Assembly (NCBI GenBank): GCA_964484095.1
Contig: CAZAEB010000001.1
Location: 21,186-85,185 of the forward strand
Length of the DNA stretch: 64,000 bases
From: CAZAEB01 sp964484095
GTDB taxonomy: Bacteria > Patescibacteriota > Microgenomatia > UBA12405 > BS750m-G30
Direction: 5' to 3'
The notes below the pieces were generated by a model. The model worked only from the letters and a program-made list of their open reading frames with translations. It made no database searches and was not told the origin of the DNA. Position numbers and translations under genes: made by a program. Below are positions 16,817-23,886 of the stretch, piece by piece (positions within the stretch are counted from its first letter, which is position 1; each line of letters opens with the position of its first letter).

Positions 16817-17167
16817 TTATTTACCTCCATCAATTAATCCTTTGCATTTTTTACATATTCTTTGTTTCTTTTTTTGACTATCAATTTGAAATCCAACCCT
16901 AGCCGGCTTTTTACATGTCGGACAAATCACCATCAATTTAGAAATGGCCACTGGAGCTTCTCTTTCAATAATTCCGCCTGGTTTATCCTTACCTTGAGCT
17001 TTAATGTGTTTTTTAACTTTATTTATCCCGGCTACAATCACCTTCCCCTTACTTCTGATTATTTTTTTAACTTCTCCCTGCTGGCCGCGATCTTTACCAG
17101 AACGAATATATACTTTGTCGCCTTTTTTTATCTTTTTAATAGTAATTTTCTTAGTATTTTGTGCCAT
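16817..17167 (-). CDS. rplX: 50S ribosomal protein L24 (uL24), zinc-ribbon type
   Basis: uL24 starts 50S assembly and lies at the tunnel exit. The chosen ATG (17165-17167) gives 116 residues and starts MAQNTKK one base after the rplN stop; a longer in-frame reading would run back into rplN and lacks an ATG. The KOW segment is KKGDKVYIRSGKDRGQQGEVKKI. The C-terminal half has C-x2-C pairs (MVICPTCKKPARVGF and RICKKCKG), so this is the zinc-ribbon form also known from Thermus. Confidence 0.97.
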   Translation of the reverse strand: MAQNTKKITIKKIKKGDKVYIRSGKDRGQQGEVKKIIRSKGKVIVAGINKVKKHIKAQGKDKPGGIIEREAPVAISKLMVICPTCKKPARVGFQIDSQKKKQRICKKCKGLIDGGK

Positions 17168-17168
17168 A

Positions 17169-17537
17169 TTAAATAAGCTCTTTTGCCATTGAAGCAATTT
17201 TATTAAATCCTGCTTCTTTTACCTCTCTAGAGACAGGTCCAAAAATTCTTGTCCCCCTTGGGTTGCCTTGATCGTCAATTATAACTGCAGCATTATCGTC
17301 AAATCTAATATATGACCCGTCTTTGCGATGCGATTCTTTTCTGGTTCTTACTAGAACAGCCTTTACTTTGTCACTTTTTTTAACCGTTCCATCTGGAGCG
17401 GCTTCTTTAACTACTACGTGAACAACATCACCCATGAGTCCGCTATGTCTTTTCCAGCCACCCATAACCTGAATTACCATCAGTTTTTTTGCTCCAGTAT
17501 TATCGGCTGACTTTAATATTGATCTTAACTGAACCAT
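17169..17537 (-). CDS. rplN: 50S ribosomal protein L14 (uL14)
   Basis: uL14 contributes to intersubunit bridges and is the docking site of the silencing factor RsfS. The 122-aa protein begins MVQLRSILKSADNTGAKKLMVIQVMGG and has SDKVKAVLVRTRKE and GTRIFGPVSREVKEAGFNKIASMAKELI. It is full length. It lies 12 nt after rpsQ. Confidence 0.99.
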   Translation of the reverse strand: MVQLRSILKSADNTGAKKLMVIQVMGGWKRHSGLMGDVVHVVVKEAAPDGTVKKSDKVKAVLVRTRKESHRKDGSYIRFDDNAAVIIDDQGNPRGTRIFGPVSREVKEAGFNKIASMAKELI

Positions 17538-17549
17538 TTTTGTCTTTAA

Positions 17550-17807
17550 TTACTTGCTAACTATTTTTATAACAGCAAATCTTTTTAACTTGCTTATCGG
17601 TTTTGTTTCTTTAATTTCAACCACATCGCCTATCTTTGCCTTAAGTTGATTATCAGCATAAAGCTTACTTTTACTGACAACTACCTTTCGGTATTTTGGA
17701 TGAGGTAGTCGACGGGTTATCTCAACCACCACTGTTTTATCCATCTTGTCAGAAACAACCTTGCCAGTAAATTTTTTAATCAGCTTTTTTTTACTTTTGA
17801 CTGCCAT
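17550..17807 (-). CDS. rpsQ: 30S ribosomal protein S17 (uS17)
   Basis: uS17 binds the 16S 5' domain. The 85-aa OB-fold protein has FTGKVVSDKMDKTVVVEITRRLPHPKYRKVV and a normal IGDVVEIKETKPISKLKRFAVIKIV tail. Its start overlaps the last 17 nt of rpmC in another frame, a tight coupling not seen at most other junctions here. Confidence 0.97.
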   Translation of the reverse strand: MAVKSKKKLIKKFTGKVVSDKMDKTVVVEITRRLPHPKYRKVVVSKSKLYADNQLKAKIGDVVEIKETKPISKLKRFAVIKIVSK

Positions 17808-18018
17808 TATTGTCTTTCTTTGTCATTAATTTTTCATTAATAATTGTTCTAATAACTGCAATTTCCGCTCTAAGAAGTCGAGGCAGGTTGGTATTTTTAA
17901 GCTGTCTTTTTACCAGCTTAATTTTCGCTTCTAACAGATTTTTTTCTTTAGCTAACAACTCCTCCTCTAGCTGTGAAATAGATTTTGCTCGCAAACTATC
18001 TTTATTTTTTTTATTCAT
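17791..18018 (-). CDS. rpmC: 50S ribosomal protein L29 (uL29)
   Basis: uL29 sits at the tunnel exit beside uL23. The 75-aa protein is an antiparallel two-helix hairpin: SISQLEEELLAKEKNLLEAKIKLV, then LLRAEIAVIRTIINEKL containing the conserved R-x-IA-x-I-x-T pattern. A polar C-terminal tail of about 12 residues extends beyond the usual end and overlaps rpsQ. Its start overlaps the rplP stop by one base. Confidence 0.95.
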   Translation of the reverse strand: MNKKNKDSLRAKSISQLEEELLAKEKNLLEAKIKLVKRQLKNTNLPRLLRAEIAVIRTIINEKLMTKKDNNGSQK

Positions 18019-18425
18019 TATTTATTTCTTTTTACAATTTTAGTCGGAAATGATAGTTTATAGGAAGCTCTTTTTAAAGCTCCAACTGCAATTTCCTCCG
18101 AAACACCACTAACTTCAAACAGTATTCTTCCAGGTTTAACAACAGCCACATGGGTATCGATATCGCCCTTACCTGCTCCCATAGGTGATCCAGGGGACTT
18201 TTTAGTAATTGGTTTATCAGGAAATACCTTAATCCAAAGCCGGGCATTTCTCTTTGTAAAATGAGTAATTGCCTTTCTGGCCGCCTCGATCTGATTATCC
18301 TTAAACCAACCCCTACCCAAACTCTTGAGACCAAAATCTCCAAACTCAAGGCGAGACCCCGATATACTGGATCCCTTCATTCTGCCTCTAAATTGTTTTC
18401 GATACTTAGTTTTCTTGGGCTGCAT
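18018..18425 (-). CDS. rplP: 50S ribosomal protein L16 (uL16)
   Basis: uL16 helps shape the A site of the peptidyl transferase centre. The 135-aa protein begins MQPKKTKYRKQFRGRMKG and has LWIKVFPDKPITKKSPGSPMGAGKG and VVKPGRILFEVSGVSEEIAVGALKRASYKL. The usual GxRMGKGKG is changed to GSPMGAGKG. It follows rpsC by 3 nt. Confidence 0.98.
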   Translation of the reverse strand: MQPKKTKYRKQFRGRMKGSSISGSRLEFGDFGLKSLGRGWFKDNQIEAARKAITHFTKRNARLWIKVFPDKPITKKSPGSPMGAGKGDIDTHVAVVKPGRILFEVSGVSEEIAVGALKRASYKLSFPTKIVKRNK

Positions 18426-18428
18426 ATT

Positions 18429-19076
18429 CTACCTCTCTCCTCGATTAATGTAAACCTTTATCCCTATATACCCTGATTTTGTTAAAGCGGGAATTTCCGC
18501 ATAGTCAATATCTGCACGAATGGTACTTAAAGAAACCCTTCCTGCTGAAAAAGTCTCGCTTCTGGCAATCTCGGCTCCATTAATTCTTCCCTTGATGACT
18601 ATTTTTACTCCAACCGCCCCCGACATCATTACTCGCTCTAGCGCCTTATTAACCACTTTCCTAAAGGGAACTCTTTTTTCTAACTGATAGACTATCCGCT
18701 GACCGACCAATTTGGCCGACAGATCCTGATTTTTAACCTCTTCGACTTCAATTTCCAAATTTTTTTCCGGACTGGCAACAGATACTATTTTACAAAGAGA
18801 TTTTTTTATCTCTTCAAGCCCCTTACCGCCCCGTCCTATAACCAGACCCGGACGTCCGACAAACAGGGTAACCCTAATCTTTTTGGTTAGTCTTTCTATC
18901 TGAACCAGCATAAGTCCAGCCATATATAGACGATTTTCAAGGAACTTTCTAATCTCAAGGTCTTCTTTTATCATTTCCGGATACTTATCCTTACTGGAAA
19001 ACCAACGAGAAGACCAGCTAGCTGGTGCCTTATTATCACTTAACCTAAATGCAATTGGATGTGTTTTTTGTCCCAT
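18429..19076 (-). CDS. rpsC: 30S ribosomal protein S3 (uS3)
   Basis: uS3 forms part of the mRNA entry channel. The 215-aa protein starts MGQKTHPIAFRL, has a KH domain with RPGLVIGRGGKGLEEIKK, and the C-terminal domain GAVGVKIVIKGRINGAEIARSE ending GYIGIKVYINRGER. It overlaps rplV by one base. Confidence 0.98.
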   Translation of the reverse strand: MGQKTHPIAFRLSDNKAPASWSSRWFSSKDKYPEMIKEDLEIRKFLENRLYMAGLMLVQIERLTKKIRVTLFVGRPGLVIGRGGKGLEEIKKSLCKIVSVASPEKNLEIEVEEVKNQDLSAKLVGQRIVYQLEKRVPFRKVVNKALERVMMSGAVGVKIVIKGRINGAEIARSETFSAGRVSLSTIRADIDYAEIPALTKSGYIGIKVYINRGER

Positions 19077-19462
19077 TATTTATCTTTTTTTTGACCAATA
19101 ATAATAATTTTTAGATGTGATCGCCTTCTTTTAATCAGTCCACTGTTAAACCTAGCCCCATGAAATCGATCTCTTCTGACCATTCCCGGAGCCTCATCAA
19201 CAGTAATCTTTTTAAATTTCAATGTTCCTCTATCAAGTCCAGAATTATTAACCGCGTTAGCAATCACTCCTTTTAGAACCTTAAGCATAATTCTTGCCCC
19301 TTTTTGGCTAGCAACCGAAAGGTTTCTTTCAGCTACCTCTAGTGAAAGCTTTGTCATTCCGTCAGCTATCAGTCGCAATTTTCGAGGTGAAATTCGCAAA
19401 TGTTTAGCATAAACTACTATCTCTACTCCTGCCTTATCAATTGGCTTTTTGTCTTTTGCCAT
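19076..19462 (-). CDS. rplV: 50S ribosomal protein L22 (uL22)
   Basis: uL22 sends a beta hairpin into the exit tunnel. The 128-aa protein has AKHLRISPRKLRLIADGM, NAVNNSGLDRG and the hairpin VDEAPGMVRRDRFHGARFNSGLIKRRRSHLKIII. The usual P.MKR.RPRA.GRA is altered to PGMVRRDRFHGARF. An 11-residue extension precedes the conserved start. It follows rpsS by 3 nt. Confidence 0.97.
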   Translation of the reverse strand: MAKDKKPIDKAGVEIVVYAKHLRISPRKLRLIADGMTKLSLEVAERNLSVASQKGARIMLKVLKGVIANAVNNSGLDRGTLKFKKITVDEAPGMVRRDRFHGARFNSGLIKRRRSHLKIIIIGQKKDK

Positions 19463-19465
19463 TTT

Positions 19466-19750
19466 TTATGTTTTCTCAATCACTCTTTTAACCACTCTCC
19501 CGTGACCTCTAAACGTTCTTGTTAGAGAAAATTCACCCAAACGATGGCCTACCATTTCCTCAGTAACAAAAAGACTGATGAATTTTCTTCCATTATGAAT
19601 CATAAAACTATGACCAACAAATTCAGGCGAAATCTGACTAGCCCTAGCCCAGGTCTTTATCGGCTCCTTTTTGCCTCCCTTGTTCTGAGCTACAACCTTT
19701 TTAAGCAGTTTTTTGTCTATATAAGGTCCTTTTTTTAATGATCTTCCCAT
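19466..19750 (-). CDS. rpsS: 30S ribosomal protein S19 (uS19)
   Basis: uS19 is a 30S head protein that contacts uS13. The 94-aa product begins [19 protein letters not shown] and has [40 protein letters not shown], fully typical. It lies 4 nt downstream of rplB. Confidence 0.98.
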   Translation of the reverse strand: MGRSLKKGPYIDKKLLKKVVAQNKGGKKEPIKTWARASQISPEFVGHSFMIHNGRKFISLFVTEEMVGHRLGEFSLTRTFRGHGRVVKRVIEKT

Positions 19751-19754
19751 TTTT

Positions 19755-20531
19755 TTACTTTCTTCGCTTAATTATTAATCTATTTGAATACTTTTTCTTT
19801 TTTCTGGTCCTAACTCCTAATGTTCTTTTACCCCAAGGAGTTTTCGGAGCCTTCATTCCAATTCCAGACTTACCCTCTCCTCCACCATGAGGATGAGAAG
19901 AAGGATTTTGGACAACTCCACGAACTGTAGGTCTAACCCCTCTGAGCCTTTTTTGACCAGCTTTAGTGTATTTATGAGAGGACCACTCCGAATTGGAAAT
20001 CTGTCCAATTGTTGCCATGCACTCAGGAGAAAAAAGCCTCATCTCTCCTGAAGGCATTTTCACTACCACCCCATTTTTCTCAATACTTTGAATAAAAACC
20101 ATCGACCCAGCGCTTCTAGCCATCTGACCGCCTTTACCAGGAAAAATCTCTAAGTTGTGTATTGGTACTCCAGCAGGAATATTTTTTAACTTCATCGCAT
20201 TGCCCGGCTTTATCGATGCCTTTACTTTTGAAACTACCTTATCACCGATAGAGATCTTTTCCGGTGCTAAAATATAGCGCCTTTCTCCATCTGGATATAC
20301 TATTAAAGCTAAATTAGCAGTTCTGTTGGGATCATACTCAATTCCCTCAACTATGCCGATAATATTCTTTTTTGATCTGGCCCAATCAATCTTCCTAATA
20401 AATCTTTTCTGTTCACCGCCCTGGTGACGAACACTGACCCGTCCACCAAAGCCACGACCACTTTTTTTCTTTTTAGTTTTAAGCAGATGTTTAATTTTTT
20501 TATTTCGCTGGAAACAAACTTGTTTATTCAT
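19755..20531 (-). CDS. rplB: 50S ribosomal protein L2 (uL2), short N-terminus
   Basis: uL2 is needed for peptidyl transfer and subunit joining. The 258-aa protein carries the core [22 protein letters not shown], the C-terminal [32 protein letters not shown] with the essential His, and [20 protein letters not shown]. The N-terminus is unusual: only 13 residues ([13 protein letters not shown]) precede the KxLL..KKK region, whereas family members have about 30 including the KPTSPGRR segment. The ATG follows the rplW stop directly, so no longer start is possible without entering rplW. Confidence 0.97.
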   Translation of the reverse strand: MNKQVCFQRNKKIKHLLKTKKKKSGRGFGGRVSVRHQGGEQKRFIRKIDWARSKKNIIGIVEGIEYDPNRTANLALIVYPDGERRYILAPEKISIGDKVVSKVKASIKPGNAMKLKNIPAGVPIHNLEIFPGKGGQMARSAGSMVFIQSIEKNGVVVKMPSGEMRLFSPECMATIGQISNSEWSSHKYTKAGQKRLRGVRPTVRGVVQNPSSHPHGGGEGKSGIGMKAPKTPWGKRTLGVRTRKKKKYSNRLIIKRRK

Positions 20532-20828
20532 TTATTTTTCTTTAATAACCAGCTGTTTGATTTTTTCACCCGATTTTAAAGTTACTAAAGCCTTTTTGTA
20601 TGCCGACAAAGTTACTTTGCGTCGATGACGCCATATCATTTTCGCCTTAGGCTTAACTCTAATAACTCGAACCCTTACAGGAGTTACCCCTAAATATTCT
20701 TTAACTGCATCGGCAATTTGATGCTTGTTTGCACTTTTGTGAACAAAAAAAGTCCACACTCCTTGTGTTTGTAACTGCAAAGTCTTTTCCGTCAAAACAG
20801 GCTTTATAATAACCCATGAGCTACTCAT
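20532..20828 (-). CDS. rplW: 50S ribosomal protein L23 (uL23)
   Basis: uL23 docks trigger factor and SRP at the tunnel exit. The 98-aa protein has WVIIKPVLTEKTL, VWTFFVHKSANKHQIADAVKEYLGVTPVRVRVIRVKPK and a lysine-rich end. It overlaps the rplD stop by 4 nt. Confidence 0.97.
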   Translation of the reverse strand: MSSSWVIIKPVLTEKTLQLQTQGVWTFFVHKSANKHQIADAVKEYLGVTPVRVRVIRVKPKAKMIWRHRRKVTLSAYKKALVTLKSGEKIKQLVIKEK

Positions 20829-21490
20829 TTTTCAATCTCCAATACTTTTTTATCAAAAATTAAATAATTACTATTCAAAACCAAATAAGGATTAAGATCG
20901 ACAAAACGGCTAACAATAACTCCCTTGCCAGATAAATTTCCAAAAGCCCTTTTTACCTGGTCTGTATGTTTTTCAACAACAACCAAAACTTTTTTGGACT
21001 CCGATAAATTTTTCTCGCTTTTCCTTAATTTGTTTAGTAGAAGTTCTGCTTTTTTTGTTTTAGGTTTGATTTTAGTGATATTAGAAACAGCACAAATTCT
21101 TTTAGAATCAAACTGTTCTGTTAAAACAGAGAATAAGGCCTTTTTCTTCATTTTTTTACTAAATTTTAATTTCCAATTCTCTTTGCCTGTAGGACCATGA
21201 GCAATACCGCCGCCGACAAAAATCGGAGCCTTAAGATCTCCGTGACGGGCCTTACCTGTCCCTTTTTGTTTCCAAATTTTCCTAGTTGAACCAACTACTT
21301 CTCCTCGAGACTTAACACGAGGATGAGCCTTTCTCTGGTTTGAAAGATATACTCTCACTGCCTGAGCAACCAGATCAGGGTTTTTCTTAACAGCAAAGAT
21401 ATCTCCAGAAACAAATAGTTGGCCGGACTTTTCACCGCTAAGTTCGTATACGTTTATTACCAGTCTATTTTGATCATTCCTGCTTGCCAT
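20825..21490 (-). CDS. rplD: 50S ribosomal protein L4 (uL4)
   Basis: uL4 lines the tunnel constriction and in E. coli represses the S10 operon. The ATG at 21488-21490 was preferred to an upstream TTG because GGGGGAG lies 7 nt before it; this gives 221 residues starting MASRNDQ. The core NQRKAHPRVKSRGEVVGSTRKIWKQKGTGKARHGD and GGGIAHGPTGKENWKLKFSKKMKKKAL is diagnostic. It starts 2 nt after rplC. Confidence 0.97.
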   Translation of the reverse strand: MASRNDQNRLVINVYELSGEKSGQLFVSGDIFAVKKNPDLVAQAVRVYLSNQRKAHPRVKSRGEVVGSTRKIWKQKGTGKARHGDLKAPIFVGGGIAHGPTGKENWKLKFSKKMKKKALFSVLTEQFDSKRICAVSNITKIKPKTKKAELLLNKLRKSEKNLSESKKVLVVVEKHTDQVKRAFGNLSGKGVIVSRFVDLNPYLVLNSNYLIFDKKVLEIEK

Positions 21491-21492
21491 TA

Positions 21493-22170
21493 TCAATCTC
21501 CCCCAGAAGGGTTCTCTAAAAGAGTAACTTTTTTATTCTTTAATGATGTCTTTATAAGCAAAACCCAGCTTTTTATCGCTCCTGGAACTGATCCTTTTAT
21601 CCAAATTTCTTGACTATCACTATCAATTTTATAAACAGGCAGGTTTTTAACAGTAATTTTTGTATTTCCGAAATGACCAGGCATCTTTTTCCCTTTAAAC
21701 ACTCTTCCTGGAGTTTGTGATCCTATTGATCCAGGAGCTCTTTCTCTATCTGACTGGCCGTGAGTTTTAGGCTGACTTTGAAATCCCCAGCGTTTAATTG
21801 CTCCTGAAAAACCTCGTCCTTTACTCGATCCTTGAGCATTTACTCTGTCTCCGGGTTGTAAAACCAAGGTCGGTTTAATCTCTTGCCCAAGCTTGTAATC
21901 ACCAACCTCTTTCTCATTAATAGAGCACTCATAAAAAAAAGCGGGGCTTTTTTTAACTCCTGCTTTTTTAACTCTACCTTCTAGTGATTTTCCGGTTTCT
22001 TTTTTCTCTCCAACTCCAACTTGAACAGCACAGTAACCATCGGTTTCGCTAGTTTTGATCTGAAAAACTACCCCGCAAGGGGCCTTTAAAACCGTCAATG
22101 GAACAAGACATCCTTCCTGATCGAATTTTTGTTCCATTCTTAATTTTTGAGCTAACAATTTAGTTATCAT
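21493..22170 (-). CDS. rplC: 50S ribosomal protein L3 (uL3)
   Basis: uL3 reaches toward the peptidyl transferase centre. The 225-aa protein has GDRVNAQGSSKGRGFSGAIKRWGF, then THGQSDRERAPGSIGSQTPGRVFKGKKMPGHFGN, where the usual THGSS..HR is altered. It is the first gene of the S10-spc-alpha block here. The ATG has no clear Shine-Dalgarno sequence; 17 nt upstream ends a T9 tract that follows a strong hairpin (22193-22218). Confidence 0.97.
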   Translation of the reverse strand: MITKLLAQKLRMEQKFDQEGCLVPLTVLKAPCGVVFQIKTSETDGYCAVQVGVGEKKETGKSLEGRVKKAGVKKSPAFFYECSINEKEVGDYKLGQEIKPTLVLQPGDRVNAQGSSKGRGFSGAIKRWGFQSQPKTHGQSDRERAPGSIGSQTPGRVFKGKKMPGHFGNTKITVKNLPVYKIDSDSQEIWIKGSVPGAIKSWVLLIKTSLKNKKVTLLENPSGGD

Positions 22171-22187
22171 CTTTACTCTTTATTAAC

Positions 22188-22218
22188 AAAAAAAAAGAGA
22201 CCGGGACCGGCCCCTTTT
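22188..22218 (-). terminator. Strong terminator-like hairpin in the rplC leader
   Basis: On the minus strand a 12-position stem AAAAGGGGCCGG / CCGGTCTCTTTT (with two G·U pairs) closes a very small loop and is followed by nine T. It lies between rpsJ and rplC, 17 nt before the rplC ATG. It can be the end of the str-type transcript (rpoB to rpsJ) or an attenuator in front of the S10 block. Read on the plus strand the same hairpin lacks a T-run, so it acts on the minus strand. Confidence 0.8.
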
Positions 22219-22237
22219 AATTTTATTTGCTTAAAAT

Positions 22238-22276
22238 AAAAAACTATATGACTTTGCAATCTGCAAAACCGGTCAT
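22238..22276 (-). terminator. Second hairpin with T6 after rpsJ
   Basis: On the minus strand ATGAC and GTCAT (outer) and TTTGCA and TGCAAA (inner, loop GAT) form a stem with a 4-nt one-sided bulge. It is followed by ATAG and TTTTTT. It begins 18 nt after the rpsJ stop and precedes the stronger hairpin at 22193-22218, giving tandem structures in a 123-nt gap. It may be a weaker terminator or part of a leader structure. Confidence 0.55.
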
Positions 22277-22293
22277 GCTAAATTAAAAAATAA

Positions 22294-22602
22294 CTACATT
22301 TTTACCTCAACCTCAATTCCTGAGGGGAGATCCAAATGTTGCAAACCATCAATTACTCTAGGATTGGCATCTATGATATCAATAACTCTTTTGTGAATCA
22401 ATACCTCAAAATGCTCTCGCGCATCCTCATCAACATGGGGACTGGTATTAACCACAAAAAGCTTTCGCCTTGTTGGCAACGGAATCGGACCAACAATGCT
22501 GGCCCCGCTAATTACCACCGCATCGATAATTTTCGCTGCTGCTTCATCGATAATCCGATGATCATAAGATTTTAAACGTACTCTAATTTTATTTTTATAC
22601 AT
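22294..22602 (-). CDS. rpsJ: 30S ribosomal protein S10 (uS10)
   Basis: uS10 is a 30S head protein and, as NusE, an antitermination factor. The ATG at 22600-22602 gives 102 residues starting MYKNKIRVRLKSYDHR and is preceded by GAGGGT at good spacing; an upstream TTG was rejected. GPIPLPTRRKLFVVNTSPHVDEDAREHFEVLIHKRVIDI is diagnostic. It lies downstream of tuf and is cut off from rplC by tandem hairpins, so it belongs to the str-type unit, not to the S10 unit as in E. coli. Confidence 0.98.
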   Translation of the reverse strand: MYKNKIRVRLKSYDHRIIDEAAAKIIDAVVISGASIVGPIPLPTRRKLFVVNTSPHVDEDAREHFEVLIHKRVIDIIDANPRVIDGLQHLDLPSGIEVEVKM

Positions 22603-22653
22603 TGATACCCTCAAGTTCAATCCTTCAATGGCTGTACCGGTTTAAAGCTGAAA

Positions 22654-23847
22654 TTATTTTGTAATTTCGGTAACCACTCCTGCTCCAACCGTCAATCCGC
22701 CTTCTCTGATTGCAAACTTCATTCCTTTCTCCATAGCTACTGGTTTTATCAACTTTACGTCAATATTTGCATTGTCACCAGGCATAATCATCTCTACTCC
22801 CTCAGCCAATTTAATCTCGCCAGTAACATCAGTCGTTCTGACATAAATTTGTGGCCTGTATCCTGAAAAAAACGGAGTATGTCTGCCTCCCTCTTCCTTT
22901 TTAAGAACATAAACCTCTGCTTTAAATTCTGTATGAGGAGTAATGCTTCCAGGCTTTGCCAAAACCATTCCTCGATCAATGTCGTCTTTTTCAATTCCTC
23001 GAAGAAGAATTCCGACATTGTCGCCAGCCTGGCCTTCGTCTAAATGTTTATGGAACATCTCAACTCCGGTAACAACTGTTTTTCTAGTGTCTCTAAGTCC
23101 AATAATTTCAATCTCTTCTCCAACTTTGACTATCCCTCTGTCAATTTTACCGGTAGCAACTGTTCCTCTTCCCTTAATAGAAAAAACATCCTCTACTGGC
23201 ATCATGAAAGGTTTGTCTAAATCTCTCTCAGGAGTTGGAATATAGTCATCAATTGCTGTCATTAGATCCGTAATTGATTTCTCTCCTTCGGCATCTCCAT
23301 CCATTGCCTTCAAAGCCGAACCGCGAATTATTGGAATTTTATCACCGGGAAAATCGTACTTTTTTAATAGATCTCGAATTTCCATTTCTACCAGATCTAA
23401 AAACTCAGGATCATCAACTAGGTCAACCTTATTAAGAAAAACCACCATTGATGGAACATTCACCTGTCCTGCCAGTAATACATGCTCTCTTGTCTGAGGC
23501 ATTGGTCCGTCGGCAGCAGAAACTACCAAAATACCACCATCCATTTGGGCGGCACCGGTAATCATGTTTTTGATATAATCGGCGTGTCCGGGACAATCGA
23601 TATGAGCATAATGTCTCTTGTCTGTCTCATACTCGACATGAGCAACAGCAATAGTAAGAATCTTGCTTGCGTCTCGAACTGCTCCACCCTTAGCAATGTC
23701 AGCGTAAGACTTCTCCGTAGCCTGACCCTTTTTAGAAAGAGTTTTTAATATTGCTGCTGTCAATGTGGTTTTACCATGATCAACGTGACCAATGGTACCA
23801 ACATTAACGTGCGGCTTACTTCGATCGTATTTTTTACTATCTGCCAT
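22654..23847 (-). CDS. tuf: Elongation factor Tu
   Basis: EF-Tu delivers aminoacyl-tRNA to the ribosome as a GTP complex. The 397-aa protein has G1 [10 protein letters not shown]3 DCPGHADY, G4 NKVDLVDD and G5 SALKA, followed by domains 2 and 3 (ending [17 protein letters not shown]). A strong AAAGGAGG site precedes the ATG. Only one tuf copy occurs in the window. It lies 39 nt after fusA and 51 nt before rpsJ. Confidence 0.99.
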   Translation of the reverse strand: MADSKKYDRSKPHVNVGTIGHVDHGKTTLTAAILKTLSKKGQATEKSYADIAKGGAVRDASKILTIAVAHVEYETDKRHYAHIDCPGHADYIKNMITGAAQMDGGILVVSAADGPMPQTREHVLLAGQVNVPSMVVFLNKVDLVDDPEFLDLVEMEIRDLLKKYDFPGDKIPIIRGSALKAMDGDAEGEKSITDLMTAIDDYIPTPERDLDKPFMMPVEDVFSIKGRGTVATGKIDRGIVKVGEEIEIIGLRDTRKTVVTGVEMFHKHLDEGQAGDNVGILLRGIEKDDIDRGMVLAKPGSITPHTEFKAEVYVLKKEEGGRHTPFFSGYRPQIYVRTTDVTGEIKLAEGVEMIMPGDNANIDVKLIKPVAMEKGMKFAIREGGLTVGAGVVTEITK

Positions 23848-23886
23848 AATTGCCTCCTTTAAATTTTAAACGTAGAAATTTTAACA

